A DNA stretch of 64,000 nucleotides from an uncultured Prevotellaceae bacterium (GCA_947165485.1 CAMVAP010000005.1:1-64000); one strand, 5' to 3'. Counted from the stretch's first letter, positions 46,101 to 55,066 are shown. The notes: a model not told the origin generated them from the sequence alone. Translations and numbers: made by a program.

Positions 46101-47979
46101 GGACAGGGTGTTCTGCTACGCTTGGGAAAATGGTGATGGCCTATATACCGACGGCTACAACCGTATTCTGGAAAATTGGCCTGGCCACGTGTGCGAGCCC
46201 GTGGGCATCGACCCCGTTACCGGTTATGAGGTGTGGCGCTATGACTTGGGCACTATCTCCAGCATCGAGGAGGCCCCCGACGGCATCCTCTTCAACGATG
46301 GTGACCCCAATGCCCTGAGCGACAACAAGGAGCAGACGGGTGACTTTGAGTACATCAATGGTGGCGTGTACGATTATCTGGGTCTGTTTGACGGCGCTTA
46401 CACGTTGAACAACCTCATCCGCACCGCGGCTAAGGAAGTGCGCTACACCGTGAGCAACGACCTGCTCGCTGTGTATTACGATCCCAATGCAGTCACCACC
46501 ATTGAGTATCAAAACGAGTACGGTGAGGACACCTCCGAGGACATCAAGGGCGCACTCTATGCCAAGGATTTGAACCAGTATGGCGAGAAGTCTGTCATGC
46601 CCAATGACGACGTCACCGACTATGTTTATCAGACCTGCGGCAGCAACCACACCCCTGGCCGCTCCCAGATCATGATCAAGAAGACAACCTATGACCAGAG
46701 CAACTGGGTGAAGCTCGTCATGTCGCCCAACTACGACGGCGGCAACCCCGAGCCGGTTGACAAGAACGAGCGTCCCAATCTCGCTCAATATGTGGGTCAC
46801 ATCATTCCCGCCGGCACCCTTGATGTGTTCATGACCGACACCGTCAACCCCACGGCACATGTGCTGGACATCAAGATGGGTGAAACGATGTCCTACGAGC
46901 CCAATGTATATATCTCGGCACACTTCAACGACACGGTGGTATTCAACTACACCCACCGCGACTGGCAGCCCAAGGACGAGAACGGCAATCCTGCCTATAA
47001 GGGCAATTACCGCACCAAACCAGTGGTCACTTGGAACTACACCTATGACGAGCAAGGCAACGTGAGTGGCGTGAGTGGCGGCACCGTGACGCGCGAGCGG
47101 GTTGTGAAAGAACCTTATTACATGTACTATGTGGCTCCCAAGCCTCAAGAGCTGGCTTACATCACATGGGTGGTCTATGACAACTATAATGACCCAACTC
47201 AGTGGCAGGGATATGTGCATGGTGAGTACCATCCTTACACCTCGGCCAACGGCAGCGACACTCCGCCCAGCGACCCGGGTCGATTCTACGGACCGATGAA
47301 CTGGGACCGCAGCATCCAGCTCACTGCCAATGACTACAATAATATGAAGAACCTGAGCACTACCGAGATTGAAGAGTACCTCAGTCAAGGCGCTCATTCC
47401 AGTGACTATGGTCCCTACAGCAATGGATACATGCAGTATGGCGGTATCAAGGTCAACTGGTCGCTGTTTGACAACGAGGGCAACGGTGGCCCCTGGTGGC
47501 AGATCTTCAAGCCTGGACAGGCCTACAAATTCCTGGCTATCATCCGTTATGCCCGTGGTAGCGGCGAGACAAACAGTGGCAACAACTGCTGCTATCAGCC
47601 TAGCATCGGCTACTATGTAAAGGATCAGGACACTGCACCCTATCAGGACCGGGGCACTGTATTCAGCGCACCGCGTCGCGATCAAGAAGCACCCTCGGGT
47701 TATATCAACATGTACTTCTCCAGCTATGACGACCTGGACCAGAGCAAGTTCATCATCTTCCCCATCAAGGCCAGCGCCAGCAACTCCCGTGGTGATGAGA
47801 TCGGCAATGTCACCGAGGTCAAGGAGGTGATTGCCGAGGTCAATGTGCCGCGCGACATCGTGTCGGTGAACTACTACAACCTGATGGGTGTCGAGAGCGA
47901 CAAGCCCTTTGACGGCATCAACATTGTGGTCACTACCTATAGTGACGGCACAAGAACCTCCCGCAAGATCCTGCGATAA
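43177..47979 (+). CDS. Giant secreted starch-binding protein with repeated CBM26-like modules and T9SS-like C-terminal signal
   Basis: 1600 residues with no recognisable catalytic domain. A signal peptide ends near residue 30. CBM26-like modules recur: about 32-125 (ILVRGTAPHIHVFNTDG...GWPGIQM), 130-225 (LRAHCWNDNYSTEWPGDI), 342-440 (SHVYLHTWNSAASYNEWPGTAL), 570-680 and about 965-1060 (VFCYAWENGDG...WPGHV). Between them are modules like those of the amylase at 18846, for example FIFANGTSDNWDTFNANY against its FVFADGLSSSWDTFNSSY. The last 40 residues (IVSVNYYNLMGVESDKP ... KILR) look like a type IX-type sorting tail. It probably holds starch at the cell surface for separate amylases. Confidence 0.8.
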   Translation: MKNLRFLTKTCFRQLALMLCLAASIPQIQADVTILVRGTAPHIHVFNTDGTPPTDGSTGWPGIQMTNSTTSSDGTTWYYVNYEGLNSCSIVFNNGNSGNNNQTWDIDNVSGTNYYYSNGSNYYLNLTVAKDKAGYVFFEDTYNWGGTLRAHCWNDNYSTEWPGDIMTFVGGTNGGRNVYAWSNETSTPGMIIFTNKNGGTQQTGDLTYVNGRYYYNNGNSTNDDYSNLAFPTLPTAPVVPDYYVVGDDALIGYNWATNANSLMTESSGTYTWTKTGIHLNIGTYKLKVLDSNNTWYGGNDGGNVEVCANENGTYTLTVNFDPSTGIVTATLNRTATDATQAYNIYVRYTGSVDPSHVYLHTWNSAASYNEWPGTALSDLTTQTINGYTYYVYTINTTASSIGLLFNENGSSSTQTGDLSAQPGDNYFTYGGGSSVTGPSTEPDAMVNYYITGSEGLGLGWSHDNPTALTYNETTQLYSYTYNVEKDGTYNFIFANGTSDNWDTFNANYRIGPQSGNQAIALNNNWVGTQLAHTDGGSYQINCAAGQVTIYFNPATMQFKVDATAPTYQYTFYIYPSDGATTPHIYLWDNATPENIYTHAFPGNEVTATEVLADGRTWYKYSTTILVDVLNAIVSGGGSNADNTKTKNITNFEPGTYYIVWDPVRANGDEYNHFELYNNPPSAVGDHKLFIHGGYYHGGQTFSYTSNTGSELKYDGNTGNYYINNITLSSNATFCFTTLLGEDWQSVGTRYGNGGADGYTVNPTGSTNYLEVTDSRINTNMSMGVWSETYGEYKMFTAGVYNIIANPTQGWVKLIKTDHKNLSPMNVYLEQTGNVEIDNIMTPGTTYTTAMFSGYWPLSAYNQEQGGWDPNSDSQHYPVTYIGDTTTVDGKKWWHWQVSASIAEVFFTRTNKEPFQSETIHRRAGVMWYTWDEENGQTVMTDHTREYFEAAANALPSNAVVIEGHYYVYFINTLGWDRVFCYAWENGDGLYTDGYNRILENWPGHVCEPVGIDPVTGYEVWRYDLGTISSIEEAPDGILFNDGDPNALSDNKEQTGDFEYINGGVYDYLGLFDGAYTLNNLIRTAAKEVRYTVSNDLLAVYYDPNAVTTIEYQNEYGEDTSEDIKGALYAKDLNQYGEKSVMPNDDVTDYVYQTCGSNHTPGRSQIMIKKTTYDQSNWVKLVMSPNYDGGNPEPVDKNERPNLAQYVGHIIPAGTLDVFMTDTVNPTAHVLDIKMGETMSYEPNVYISAHFNDTVVFNYTHRDWQPKDENGNPAYKGNYRTKPVVTWNYTYDEQGNVSGVSGGTVTRERVVKEPYYMYYVAPKPQELAYITWVVYDNYNDPTQWQGYVHGEYHPYTSANGSDTPPSDPGRFYGPMNWDRSIQLTANDYNNMKNLSTTEIEEYLSQGAHSSDYGPYSNGYMQYGGIKVNWSLFDNEGNGGPWWQIFKPGQAYKFLAIIRYARGSGETNSGNNCCYQPSIGYYVKDQDTAPYQDRGTVFSAPRRDQEAPSGYINMYFSSYDDLDQSKFIIFPIKASASNSRGDEIGNVTEVKEVIAEVNVPRDIVSVNYYNLMGVESDKPFDGINIVVTTYSDGTRTSRKILR

Positions 47980-48002
47980 ACTCAGTATCAAGCGATAACT
48001 AT

Positions 48003-48040
48003 GCGAGAGCCGCGACCAGCAAAATGGCCACGGCTCTCGC
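48003..48040 (+). terminator. Terminator after the starch-binding protein gene
   Basis: GCGAGAGCCG (48003-48012) pairs with CGGCTCTCGC (48031-48040), with further pairing inside, followed by TATTCG. Confidence 0.7.
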
Positions 48041-48163
48041 TATTCGATTCAATTGTTAATTACGTTAACCGCCCCGCACGACCTCAATGACACACATCGC
48101 ACCCCACTAGAATGAGCCAGGCAAGCAGTTCGGCCAATATTTTTCAAATTAATGCAAGAATGC

Positions 48164-48194
48164 TTTGTTTTATTCAATATAATCAGTAAATTTG
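48164..48194 (+). promoter_or_regulatory. Promoter of the dockerin protein gene
   Basis: TTTG (48164-48167), 19-base spacer, TAAATTTG (48187-48194). Predicted start near 48199; leader of about 80 bases to 48279. Confidence 0.75.
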
Positions 48195-48278
48195 TGGGCT
48201 TAATTGCACTACCATCAAAATTTTCACGATTTATTTTTATTTTTTTATTTATCATTAATCAATAAACCTAACATCAAA

Positions 48279-49667
48279 ATGACAAGAATTTCTAGACTGA
48301 TTGCTCTTGCCACAATGGCACTCGTGTGCTTCAATATCGTGGCCCAGAACATCACTTTCCGTGGCGTGTACCAAACCAGCCGTGACGATGCCTATCCTAA
48401 TGGCTACTACAGTGAGTATGTGGGCTGGAGCAGCACCTACATGAAGCCCATCTTCATCGTTCAACAGGGTCTCTACAAGATGGAGTGGAACGGCAACACG
48501 CTCGCCATGCCCGAGAAGTTTCCCGCTATCAACAAGGACGAGTTCAGCAGCAATGGCATGATTACCGATGAAGCCAAGGCTCTGTGGGTAACCAACTTCA
48601 ATATGATGTATGCCAACTCTGGCGCTATCATTGCCGACGGTATCCTCACCACCGTCATGTCACGCACCGACATGGATGGTAACAGCGGGGCACACGTGGT
48701 GCCTGGTGCATCGGTCAACGACACGACCCGTTTTGCCGTACGCAAGTGGAATGCCGCTACCGGCGACCTCATCAGTGAGGAAATACGACCCGCTTGGGAC
48801 TGCCTGCAGTCGGCTGGCATGGCTAGGAATCCTAAGGACGGCAAGGTGTACGGCTTGTTCTATATTGCCAATAAATATCTCCCTGATTCTCTGCTCAACG
48901 ATCCCGATTTCTTTGCCGACGAAGCTGCCGACTCGACCGATAGCGGCTACGCTATCTGCACCATCGATCTCGACAAGATGGAAATCACCCAGATCACCCC
49001 GGGCATGTACTATCACAACTTCATCACATTCACCATCAACAGCGAGGGACGCGCATTCGCTCTGACCAGTGGCGGAACAGCAGCTGTGCTCGGTGACGAT
49101 GGCCGCTACTATGACATTAACGGCAACCTGTCAGGTGCTCATCTGTTTGAGTTTGACCTCACCACTGGACGCATCATTGCCGACAACCGCTCCAACACAG
49201 GCTACATGTCACAAGTGAAGCGCCAGGCAGCCTGCTTCAGCAAGAACGACCCCAACAAGATGTACTGGATGGGATACTTCAATAGCGGCCTTGGATATGA
49301 CGACAGCGGCAACTGGAATCCACTGCCCGACAAGAACTGGTTGACCAATGGCAAGTATGACACTTCTCTCTATGAGGTTGATGTCACAACCGGTGAGGCA
49401 CATCGCATCAGCAACATCGACGACCGCTACATGTTTGCCTACATGTGGATTGACGGCGAGGAGGAGACTCTTCCCACAGTCGTCCGCGGTGATGTGAACA
49501 ATGACGGTAAAGTCACCATCGATGACGCAAGCAATCTGATCGACTACCTGCTCACTGGCAACGCACAGGACATTAGCCTGGACAACACCGACTGTGACAA
49601 CGATGGCAACGTCAACATCAACGATGCCTCCGCACTCATCGATTACCTGCTCTCAGGCGCCTGGTAA
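48279..49667 (+). CDS. Secreted protein, probable beta-propeller, with C-terminal dockerin-like pair
   Basis: 462 residues. Signal peptide 1-22 (MTRISRLIALATMALVCF, ending NIVAQ). The middle (about 25-395) consists of strand-rich repeats such as YAICTIDLDKMEITQITPG, LFEFDLTTGRIIADN and LYEVDVTTGEAHRISN, which suggest propeller blades; no family is recognised. The end (about 398-462) has two dockerin-type calcium loops, GDVNNDGKVTIDDASNLIDYLL and CDNDGNVNINDASALIDYLL in separate halves, very similar to those of the amylase. The frame stays open upstream to 48204, but 48279 gives the only good signal peptide. Confidence 0.75.
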   Translation: MTRISRLIALATMALVCFNIVAQNITFRGVYQTSRDDAYPNGYYSEYVGWSSTYMKPIFIVQQGLYKMEWNGNTLAMPEKFPAINKDEFSSNGMITDEAKALWVTNFNMMYANSGAIIADGILTTVMSRTDMDGNSGAHVVPGASVNDTTRFAVRKWNAATGDLISEEIRPAWDCLQSAGMARNPKDGKVYGLFYIANKYLPDSLLNDPDFFADEAADSTDSGYAICTIDLDKMEITQITPGMYYHNFITFTINSEGRAFALTSGGTAAVLGDDGRYYDINGNLSGAHLFEFDLTTGRIIADNRSNTGYMSQVKRQAACFSKNDPNKMYWMGYFNSGLGYDDSGNWNPLPDKNWLTNGKYDTSLYEVDVTTGEAHRISNIDDRYMFAYMWIDGEEETLPTVVRGDVNNDGKVTIDDASNLIDYLLTGNAQDISLDNTDCDNDGNVNINDASALIDYLLSGAW

Positions 49668-49710
49668 TCACCTGGCCATAACACATTAAGCGCCCACATG
49701 ACAGGGCACA

Positions 49711-49745
49711 AAGAGAGCCGACTCAATCATCAAGCCGGCTCTCTT
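49711..49745. terminator. Terminator between convergent genes
   Basis: AAGAGAGCCG (49711-49720) pairs with CGGCTCTCTT (49736-49745). It lies between the dockerin gene (+) and the first polysaccharide gene (-) and can serve both. The stem core GAGAGCCG is the same as in the terminator at 48003-48040. Confidence 0.75.
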
Positions 49746-49769
49746 GTTCTATTCATTAAAGACTTAGCC

Positions 49770-50525
49770 TTACTTGACCAAGCCCAACTTCCACCTAAGT
49801 TTGAACAAAGCAATTCCAATCACGCGGTGCAACATCCTAGAAAGCCACATCTTGACAGGATTCTGTTTTTGCCACGTTCTGGCATACCAATGGATTGACC
49901 TTGTTCTATCGGTCTTCTTCAGGCGCCCAGTAATATCTTCAAACGGGTTGAAATAGTCCTCAGGGTAAATCCAGACGCCATCGACCTGCTGCAAATCTTC
50001 ATGTTTCTGCAAGCCTACCTGCACCAGCAACTTGGTCGTATGATAAACAACTGTACCACTAATGATGCTGCCGTCGTCACGCAGGTAGCTAAGACCCGAA
50101 TAATAATCCAGCACCTTTTTATAAAAGCCAGTTCCAGCTGGGGCTCCAATGCCCAAGCCAGGGTTTACCAATGGATACCCGATAAAAACTTCAGGTATGG
50201 CTTTGCACATTGATTCAACACCCATAAAAGGGCCTTTCTCAACAATGTCATCAATTGGCTTGATGACTTCGACGTCGGTGTCAAAATACAAGCCACCATA
50301 GTGATACAGGATCCAAAACCGGGCATAATCACTCACAAAGGCATATTTACCAACACTGTATGCCTGGGCAGTGTACGGGATGATATTGACATCAAAGTTG
50401 TCCTCGTTCCACTCCTTGATCTCATAATCAGGCAGGTACTTGCGCCAACTCTCAATGCACTTCACCGCACTGTCAGGCAACGGATTGCGCCCAAACCAGC
50501 AATAATGAATCACCTTAGGTATCAT
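49770..50525 (-). CDS. Glycosyltransferase, DXD sugar-binding (GT32-like)
   Basis: 251 residues. It opens with MIPKVIHYCWFG and has the DXD nucleotide-sugar site in FWILYHYGGLYFDTDVEVI, the mark of the Gly_transf_sug/OCH1-like family. It should add a hexose to a lipid-linked oligosaccharide at the cytoplasmic face. It is the last gene of the minus-strand polysaccharide locus, 52 bases after the WbsX gene. Donor and acceptor are unknown. Confidence 0.85.
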   Translation of the reverse strand: MIPKVIHYCWFGRNPLPDSAVKCIESWRKYLPDYEIKEWNEDNFDVNIIPYTAQAYSVGKYAFVSDYARFWILYHYGGLYFDTDVEVIKPIDDIVEKGPFMGVESMCKAIPEVFIGYPLVNPGLGIGAPAGTGFYKKVLDYYSGLSYLRDDGSIISGTVVYHTTKLLVQVGLQKHEDLQQVDGVWIYPEDYFNPFEDITGRLKKTDRTRSIHWYARTWQKQNPVKMWLSRMLHRVIGIALFKLRWKLGLVK

Positions 50526-50577
50526 CTCGTTTTCTATTTCGTGTTATAACAATGAGCACATTATCAAGCATGCTGTT

Positions 50578-51669
50578 TCAAGTCAAGCAATCCTTGAGAA
50601 CATCAAGGTATTGGGTGCCGAATTCGGCATCAGGCTCCACATAGTTGCCCTCACCCCACTCGTTCCACGAGCGCAGGAAGAGGATGCGATGCTCTGGTCG
50701 TTTTGCCTGGATGACATCTATAGCCTGCTCCACATGGGTTTTAAACAACTCAGGAGTCGATCCATAATAGATAACCGCCTTATTAGCCCCACGAGGCGAA
50801 CGGTCAAAATTAGCGACAATCGTCGGATAAACATTCTCTAATCGATCGACCTCGGTAAAATAATGGCTGATGATGTCACGATAATGATATTTCTTGAGCA
50901 GGAGGCGGGAATCACAACAACGGTGCAACTTGGTAAAAAGATATGTTTTGAGCCAGGATGTCCTCATCTCGGCAGAATAGAAGTTCTCCCAACACATGGC
51001 GTCAAACCCCAGGTCCAGTGTACGTCTATATTTCCTCACCGGACCACCCTGAAGTCCCACAAAGTGCACGCCTGTTAAACCATTTTCTATCGCCAATCGG
51101 TTCCAAATCTCCATGAAATGAGCCGGATCGGGTAAGTTAATTGGCGACCAAATCAGGAACAATGGCTTGCCCTCCACGGTAATGTAACGTTTGTCCCTAA
51201 ATGCGGGCAACACTTGGTGAAAATGCGCAATGATATCCTCGTCACCTGGATAAGTCTGCTCAATCAGGATGCGGGAGCCCTCAGTCTTATTGTACTTGGT
51301 CCAGTCTTTAAATTTCCAGGTATGGTTCGCCCAACCCAAACAAAAAGGGAAATCGGGACGACCTGAATGCAGCACCTCGTTAAACGGGCGTTCAAGCAAC
51401 TGCCTGCCGTTTCCAAACCAGTAATGCCAATAACAAAAGCCTTCTATACCGGCATTACGTGCCAATTCGGCCTGCCTTTCCCTCACTGCGGGATCAAGCA
51501 AGTTGTAGTATCCCAACTCACCAGGAACCTTGGGCTGGACATGACCCTTGAAGAGCGGCTTGGCATTCTTGACGCTCGTCCACTCGGTAAATCCCTTGCC
51601 CCACCACTGGTTGTTCTCGGGAATTTCGTGAAACTGGGGTAGATAAAATGCTATAACCCTAGCCTTCAT
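50578..51669 (-). CDS. WbsX-like protein, GH99-like domain
   Basis: 363 residues. MKARVIAFYLPQFHEIPENN, WWGKGFTEWTSV, FCYWHYWFGNGRQLLERP and LRSWNEWGEGNYVEPD are signatures of the Glyco_tran_WbsX family, common in O-antigen and capsule loci. The fold relates to GH99, so it may be a glycan-processing or transfer enzyme; the activity is not established for the family as far as I know. Its ATG overlaps the stop of the DUF616 gene upstream by four bases, showing translational coupling. Confidence 0.85.
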   Translation of the reverse strand: MKARVIAFYLPQFHEIPENNQWWGKGFTEWTSVKNAKPLFKGHVQPKVPGELGYYNLLDPAVRERQAELARNAGIEGFCYWHYWFGNGRQLLERPFNEVLHSGRPDFPFCLGWANHTWKFKDWTKYNKTEGSRILIEQTYPGDEDIIAHFHQVLPAFRDKRYITVEGKPLFLIWSPINLPDPAHFMEIWNRLAIENGLTGVHFVGLQGGPVRKYRRTLDLGFDAMCWENFYSAEMRTSWLKTYLFTKLHRCCDSRLLLKKYHYRDIISHYFTEVDRLENVYPTIVANFDRSPRGANKAVIYYGSTPELFKTHVEQAIDVIQAKRPEHRILFLRSWNEWGEGNYVEPDAEFGTQYLDVLKDCLT

Positions 51670-52565
51670 CTCGTCATAATTAATTTAAACAATCTTGGAA
51701 AACTTGAGATGATGGTGATAATTCCATCACAATATAGCATAGCAACCGGATGCGGTGACTTATACATTGCCAACCATCGGTTGAGATGTTTCTCCTTATT
51801 GAACGATTTACTCTTGATGCGAAGTTTTTCTATCAAACCGCGTTTAACCAGTTTAGTTCTTACCACATTTTCCCGTCCATCATGGTCAACCAGGCGAAAA
51901 TGGGTACTTGTCCTCGTGTCTTCGCCCTGTGGCAGGAAATAGTTAAGCTCAACATTGTGCTTCCACAGGCAATACATGTAAGAGAACTGGTCCCTAGACG
52001 AATAATTCACGATCCATTGCCACCAGTCATCATCCACCGATTTCATCCTCACGGTGTGGCGCCTGTAGATGACATTATTCTCATTTAAACCATAGTGCCG
52101 CGGGAATCCCAGTTCATAGAGCCGATGGCACTGCTTGATGGCAACGTAATCATGCTCCAACAGGTTCTGGCACATGTCAAATGAGTGCTCATAGATACAA
52201 TCGCGGCCTGTTAACACCAACTTGATGCCGGCATATTCAATTCCCTGATTAAACAGTTCTATGAACCGGTCATATACCCATTGATCCTGGATTTGAATAT
52301 TAGCATCGATATATAACGATGCCTTGTAGCCACACAGCATGGCCACGGGGTGTGTCTTGGGATAACGGGAAAGCCGCTTATTGTCTCCCTTAACCACTTC
52401 GGGAATTGGTCTGATGCACCAATGGCCAACGCGGGCCGCCTTGATATCATTAGTGAACAGGATATAGTCAAACCTCTCATCGGTAACAACAGGCTGCAAC
52501 ACGTCGTCATAGCCGCCCACCAGAACCGTATATACCACAAAGTCGCTCACCGCTTGATTGGGCAT
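51666..52565 (-). CDS. DUF616 putative glycosyltransferase
   Basis: 299 residues. FVVYTVLVGGYDDVLQP, YILFTND, RLSRYPKTHPVAML and SLYIDANIQI match DUF616 (TOD1/MUCI70-like), a GT-A-type family with D-x-N/D in the nucleotide-sugar site. It would act as a sugar transferase in the locus. It overlaps the upstream ATP-grasp gene by 19 bases and the downstream WbsX gene by four. Confidence 0.78.
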   Translation of the reverse strand: MPNQAVSDFVVYTVLVGGYDDVLQPVVTDERFDYILFTNDIKAARVGHWCIRPIPEVVKGDNKRLSRYPKTHPVAMLCGYKASLYIDANIQIQDQWVYDRFIELFNQGIEYAGIKLVLTGRDCIYEHSFDMCQNLLEHDYVAIKQCHRLYELGFPRHYGLNENNVIYRRHTVRMKSVDDDWWQWIVNYSSRDQFSYMYCLWKHNVELNYFLPQGEDTRTSTHFRLVDHDGRENVVRTKLVKRGLIEKLRIKSKSFNKEKHLNRWLAMYKSPHPVAMLYCDGIITIISSFPRLFKLIMTR

Positions 52566-53458
52566 CGTTTTGCGGGAAGAACAACTTGCTCCCCAAGGTG
52601 GTTAAGATGCGATTGCGCCTTATTGAGCATTCTGCCCTTGTTGCCCGAGAGCGTCATTTCTCCAAAATAGAGTTTGCCGTTAGCCTCATAAAAATCGACT
52701 CTCACTTGAGGGAACCCACGGGAAAGGGTTGACGCTGCCGCAATCATTTCATCCAAGCACTGGGGACGCGGCACGATTCCTCGACCATCCTGGTAATAAT
52801 CATCAAACACCGAACACTCGGGGTGACAATTCCAGTCCAAGTCGTACACATTGGTATAAACGTGTTCTTGGGTCCGGTCATAATAAACCCATACACACTC
52901 AACCTGCCCGTCAAACGCCCATAACTTGTAATCAACCAGAGTAGAGGAGTAATCACATTTAGCATCCTCAATCCATTCCTCGGCAAGGACAAGAGGCCTA
53001 ATTTTATTATAGTATGGCTCGCAATTCAAGTAACCGAATTTCCGTCTCAAGCGCTGATTAATCTGAGCATTGAGCTCTTCTTTATTGAAGCCGCTTGCCT
53101 TGTCTATCAAGAATGTCGAGCCACTGTCATGATTGCACTTGAGCACAAACCGCCCTGGCAGCGAGTCATAGTCAATGTCTCGGGCATCGGCCCACACGCC
53201 ATACAATTTTATCAAGAGTGACCCAAGCCCCCTTTCCTCAACAAAACCACGCACCCTGTACTTGTCGGCAAGCTGCGGCCATTGGCTGGTATCGGAATAG
53301 CACATCAGCCACTGGATTTTTTCATTCAGGTCACGAGGATGATCCCAGTCTATCTTGTGGCCAAACAGATGAGGCCACTCGTGGTCGATAATCAACTTGG
53401 GATAATGATCCACCAGCAACTTGCGGATCTGCCATTTGAGCTGACGCTTGATGCTCAT
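52547..53458 (-). CDS. TupA-like ATP-grasp protein
   Basis: 303 residues from MSIKRQLKWQ. LNEKIQWLM, LADKYRVRGFVEERG, RFVLKCNHDSGS, WAFDGQVECVWVYYDR and RVDFYEANGKLYFGEMTLS fit the ATPgrasp_TupA family, named from teichuronopeptide synthesis and found in capsule loci, where it is thought to add amino acids or similar groups to uronic-acid-containing glycans. That fits the Ugd and epimerase genes of this locus. The start at 53458 overlaps the flippase stop by four bases (ATGA); an ATG 11 codons upstream lies inside the flippase gene. Confidence 0.82.
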   Translation of the reverse strand: MSIKRQLKWQIRKLLVDHYPKLIIDHEWPHLFGHKIDWDHPRDLNEKIQWLMCYSDTSQWPQLADKYRVRGFVEERGLGSLLIKLYGVWADARDIDYDSLPGRFVLKCNHDSGSTFLIDKASGFNKEELNAQINQRLRRKFGYLNCEPYYNKIRPLVLAEEWIEDAKCDYSSTLVDYKLWAFDGQVECVWVYYDRTQEHVYTNVYDLDWNCHPECSVFDDYYQDGRGIVPRPQCLDEMIAAASTLSRGFPQVRVDFYEANGKLYFGEMTLSGNKGRMLNKAQSHLNHLGEQVVLPAKRCPIKR

Positions 53459-54972
53459 CGACTTATAGAATGCGCCAAATAGCTCCAGCACTTCTCGCGC
53501 TCACCACGATTCAGCCCCAAGAAAAGCACCATCATTGTACCAATAACGCCCGTCACAACAAATCCCAGGACCTGTTGGCCTGTCGTCGCTATGTCCAACT
53601 GGCTGTAGGCCATAATATAGCACACCATGATAGCCGCAATTATCAATGGCTTGGTATATGCATCGCGCATGAACGACTTGACATCAAAATCATAAATCAC
53701 CTTCATCAGCGCCAGCTGGGTAATGCGGCAGATGACATCAGCAATCACATATAGCACAAGAATCGTCACTGGGGGATACCCCATCTTGTATAGCACATAA
53801 CCCACGGGCAACGTGAGCAGAAACCAGAACGAATAGGTGATCTTGAACCACTTGATCTTGCCCAGCGCATCCTTGAGTCGCAGGATGCCCCCACCCGTGC
53901 CAGCGACAACAATGGTAATCAACATGACACGGCAAAACAACGGGGTGTATTCAGGAACAACACCCAGCCACAGACGCAACAGCAATTCCACCTCAACAAA
54001 CAGCGGGAATGCCACCATCAACGACAAGAGCTGGCACATGCGACAAGACCTGCTAGCAATGAAAGATGCCCTTGCCAGGTCACCTCGGCCTACGCTTTGG
54101 GTGATTTGCGGTGAAGCCGCTACGTCAAAATTGACCGTAAATGATTCAACAAACGCCTGCACCGTCCTAGCGATGCCAAAGGCTCCATTAACCACGGTAC
54201 CAAAGAAAAAATTGATGAGCATATTGGAACCCTGGGAACGGCCCATCAACGCAAACGCCGACATTATGGTATAATTGTTAAACACCAGCAGTTCCTTATA
54301 CTCCTTGAAGCGGTTACAGAACTTCCACTTCACCAGCCCAGGCCACATGCGGAAACACAGATAATGATAAACGACAAACGAAATCAACGTTGTTGCCGTC
54401 ATGATCACCGCATAAAAACGCAACGCATTACCACTATAAAAGAGAAGCAGAATAACCAGCCCTAATTTAACCAGGGCATTGATGGTGTCTATTACAGCAA
54501 TCAGTAAGAAACGCTCCTTAGCGACAAACACGCTCTGATAAGGCACATTGATGATACCCACACAGGTAACAAGTGTTGACACCTGGAACACAAACATCGC
54601 ATCACTGGCTTTACCAGGTTCAACATTCAGGTAGTTGAGTATGTAGAAGATGCCAACGGTTTCAGCCAACAACAGAACAATCACCGCAAATGCAATGTGA
54701 TTGACCTGGCAGATATTGAATAATCTGTTAGGATCGCCTTCAGGCTTGCCCATTTCATAATTCAGAAATCTGATAGTCGTTGACGATAAAGCTCCAGCAA
54801 TAACAGCAAACAACGATAAGACACCACCAACGACACCATACAAGCCATAATCCGACACACCCAACGCCTGCAGCACAAACCGAGCCGTCAGCAAGCCTAT
54901 CACCGTTGTCACCAACAGCCTGACATACACAACAACCGTATTCCTAGCAATCAGCCTATCACCCGCCTCCAC
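53455..54972 (-). CDS. Polysaccharide flippase (Wzx-like, MOP superfamily)
   Basis: 505 residues with 12-14 hydrophobic segments. RNTVVVYVRLLVTTVIGLLTARFVLQALG at the N-terminus (first helix), GVVGGVLSLFAVIAGALSS and RSQGSNMLINFFFG are typical of the O-antigen/polysaccharide exporters. It should flip the lipid-linked repeat unit across the inner membrane. A Wzy polymerase is not seen in the window. Confidence 0.88.
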   Translation of the reverse strand: MEAGDRLIARNTVVVYVRLLVTTVIGLLTARFVLQALGVSDYGLYGVVGGVLSLFAVIAGALSSTTIRFLNYEMGKPEGDPNRLFNICQVNHIAFAVIVLLLAETVGIFYILNYLNVEPGKASDAMFVFQVSTLVTCVGIINVPYQSVFVAKERFLLIAVIDTINALVKLGLVILLLFYSGNALRFYAVIMTATTLISFVVYHYLCFRMWPGLVKWKFCNRFKEYKELLVFNNYTIMSAFALMGRSQGSNMLINFFFGTVVNGAFGIARTVQAFVESFTVNFDVAASPQITQSVGRGDLARASFIASRSCRMCQLLSLMVAFPLFVEVELLLRLWLGVVPEYTPLFCRVMLITIVVAGTGGGILRLKDALGKIKWFKITYSFWFLLTLPVGYVLYKMGYPPVTILVLYVIADVICRITQLALMKVIYDFDVKSFMRDAYTKPLIIAAIMVCYIMAYSQLDIATTGQQVLGFVVTGVIGTMMVLFLGLNRGEREKCWSYLAHSISR

Positions 54973-55066
54973 CGTCTGCTCCTATCACCTCTACCTGGCA
55001 CAATAAGTAACCAGTATTGCGTCCACTTGGTCCAAAGATCAAGGCATATTCACAATAACAACGCCT

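Noticed and set aside
46141-47991. Open frame of 616 codons opposite the starch-binding protein gene
   Set aside because: Antisense shadow with no recognisable domain.
48049-48255. Small minus-strand gene of 68 codons between the starch-binding and dockerin genes
   Set aside because: It covers a good plus-strand promoter and shows no protein-like features.
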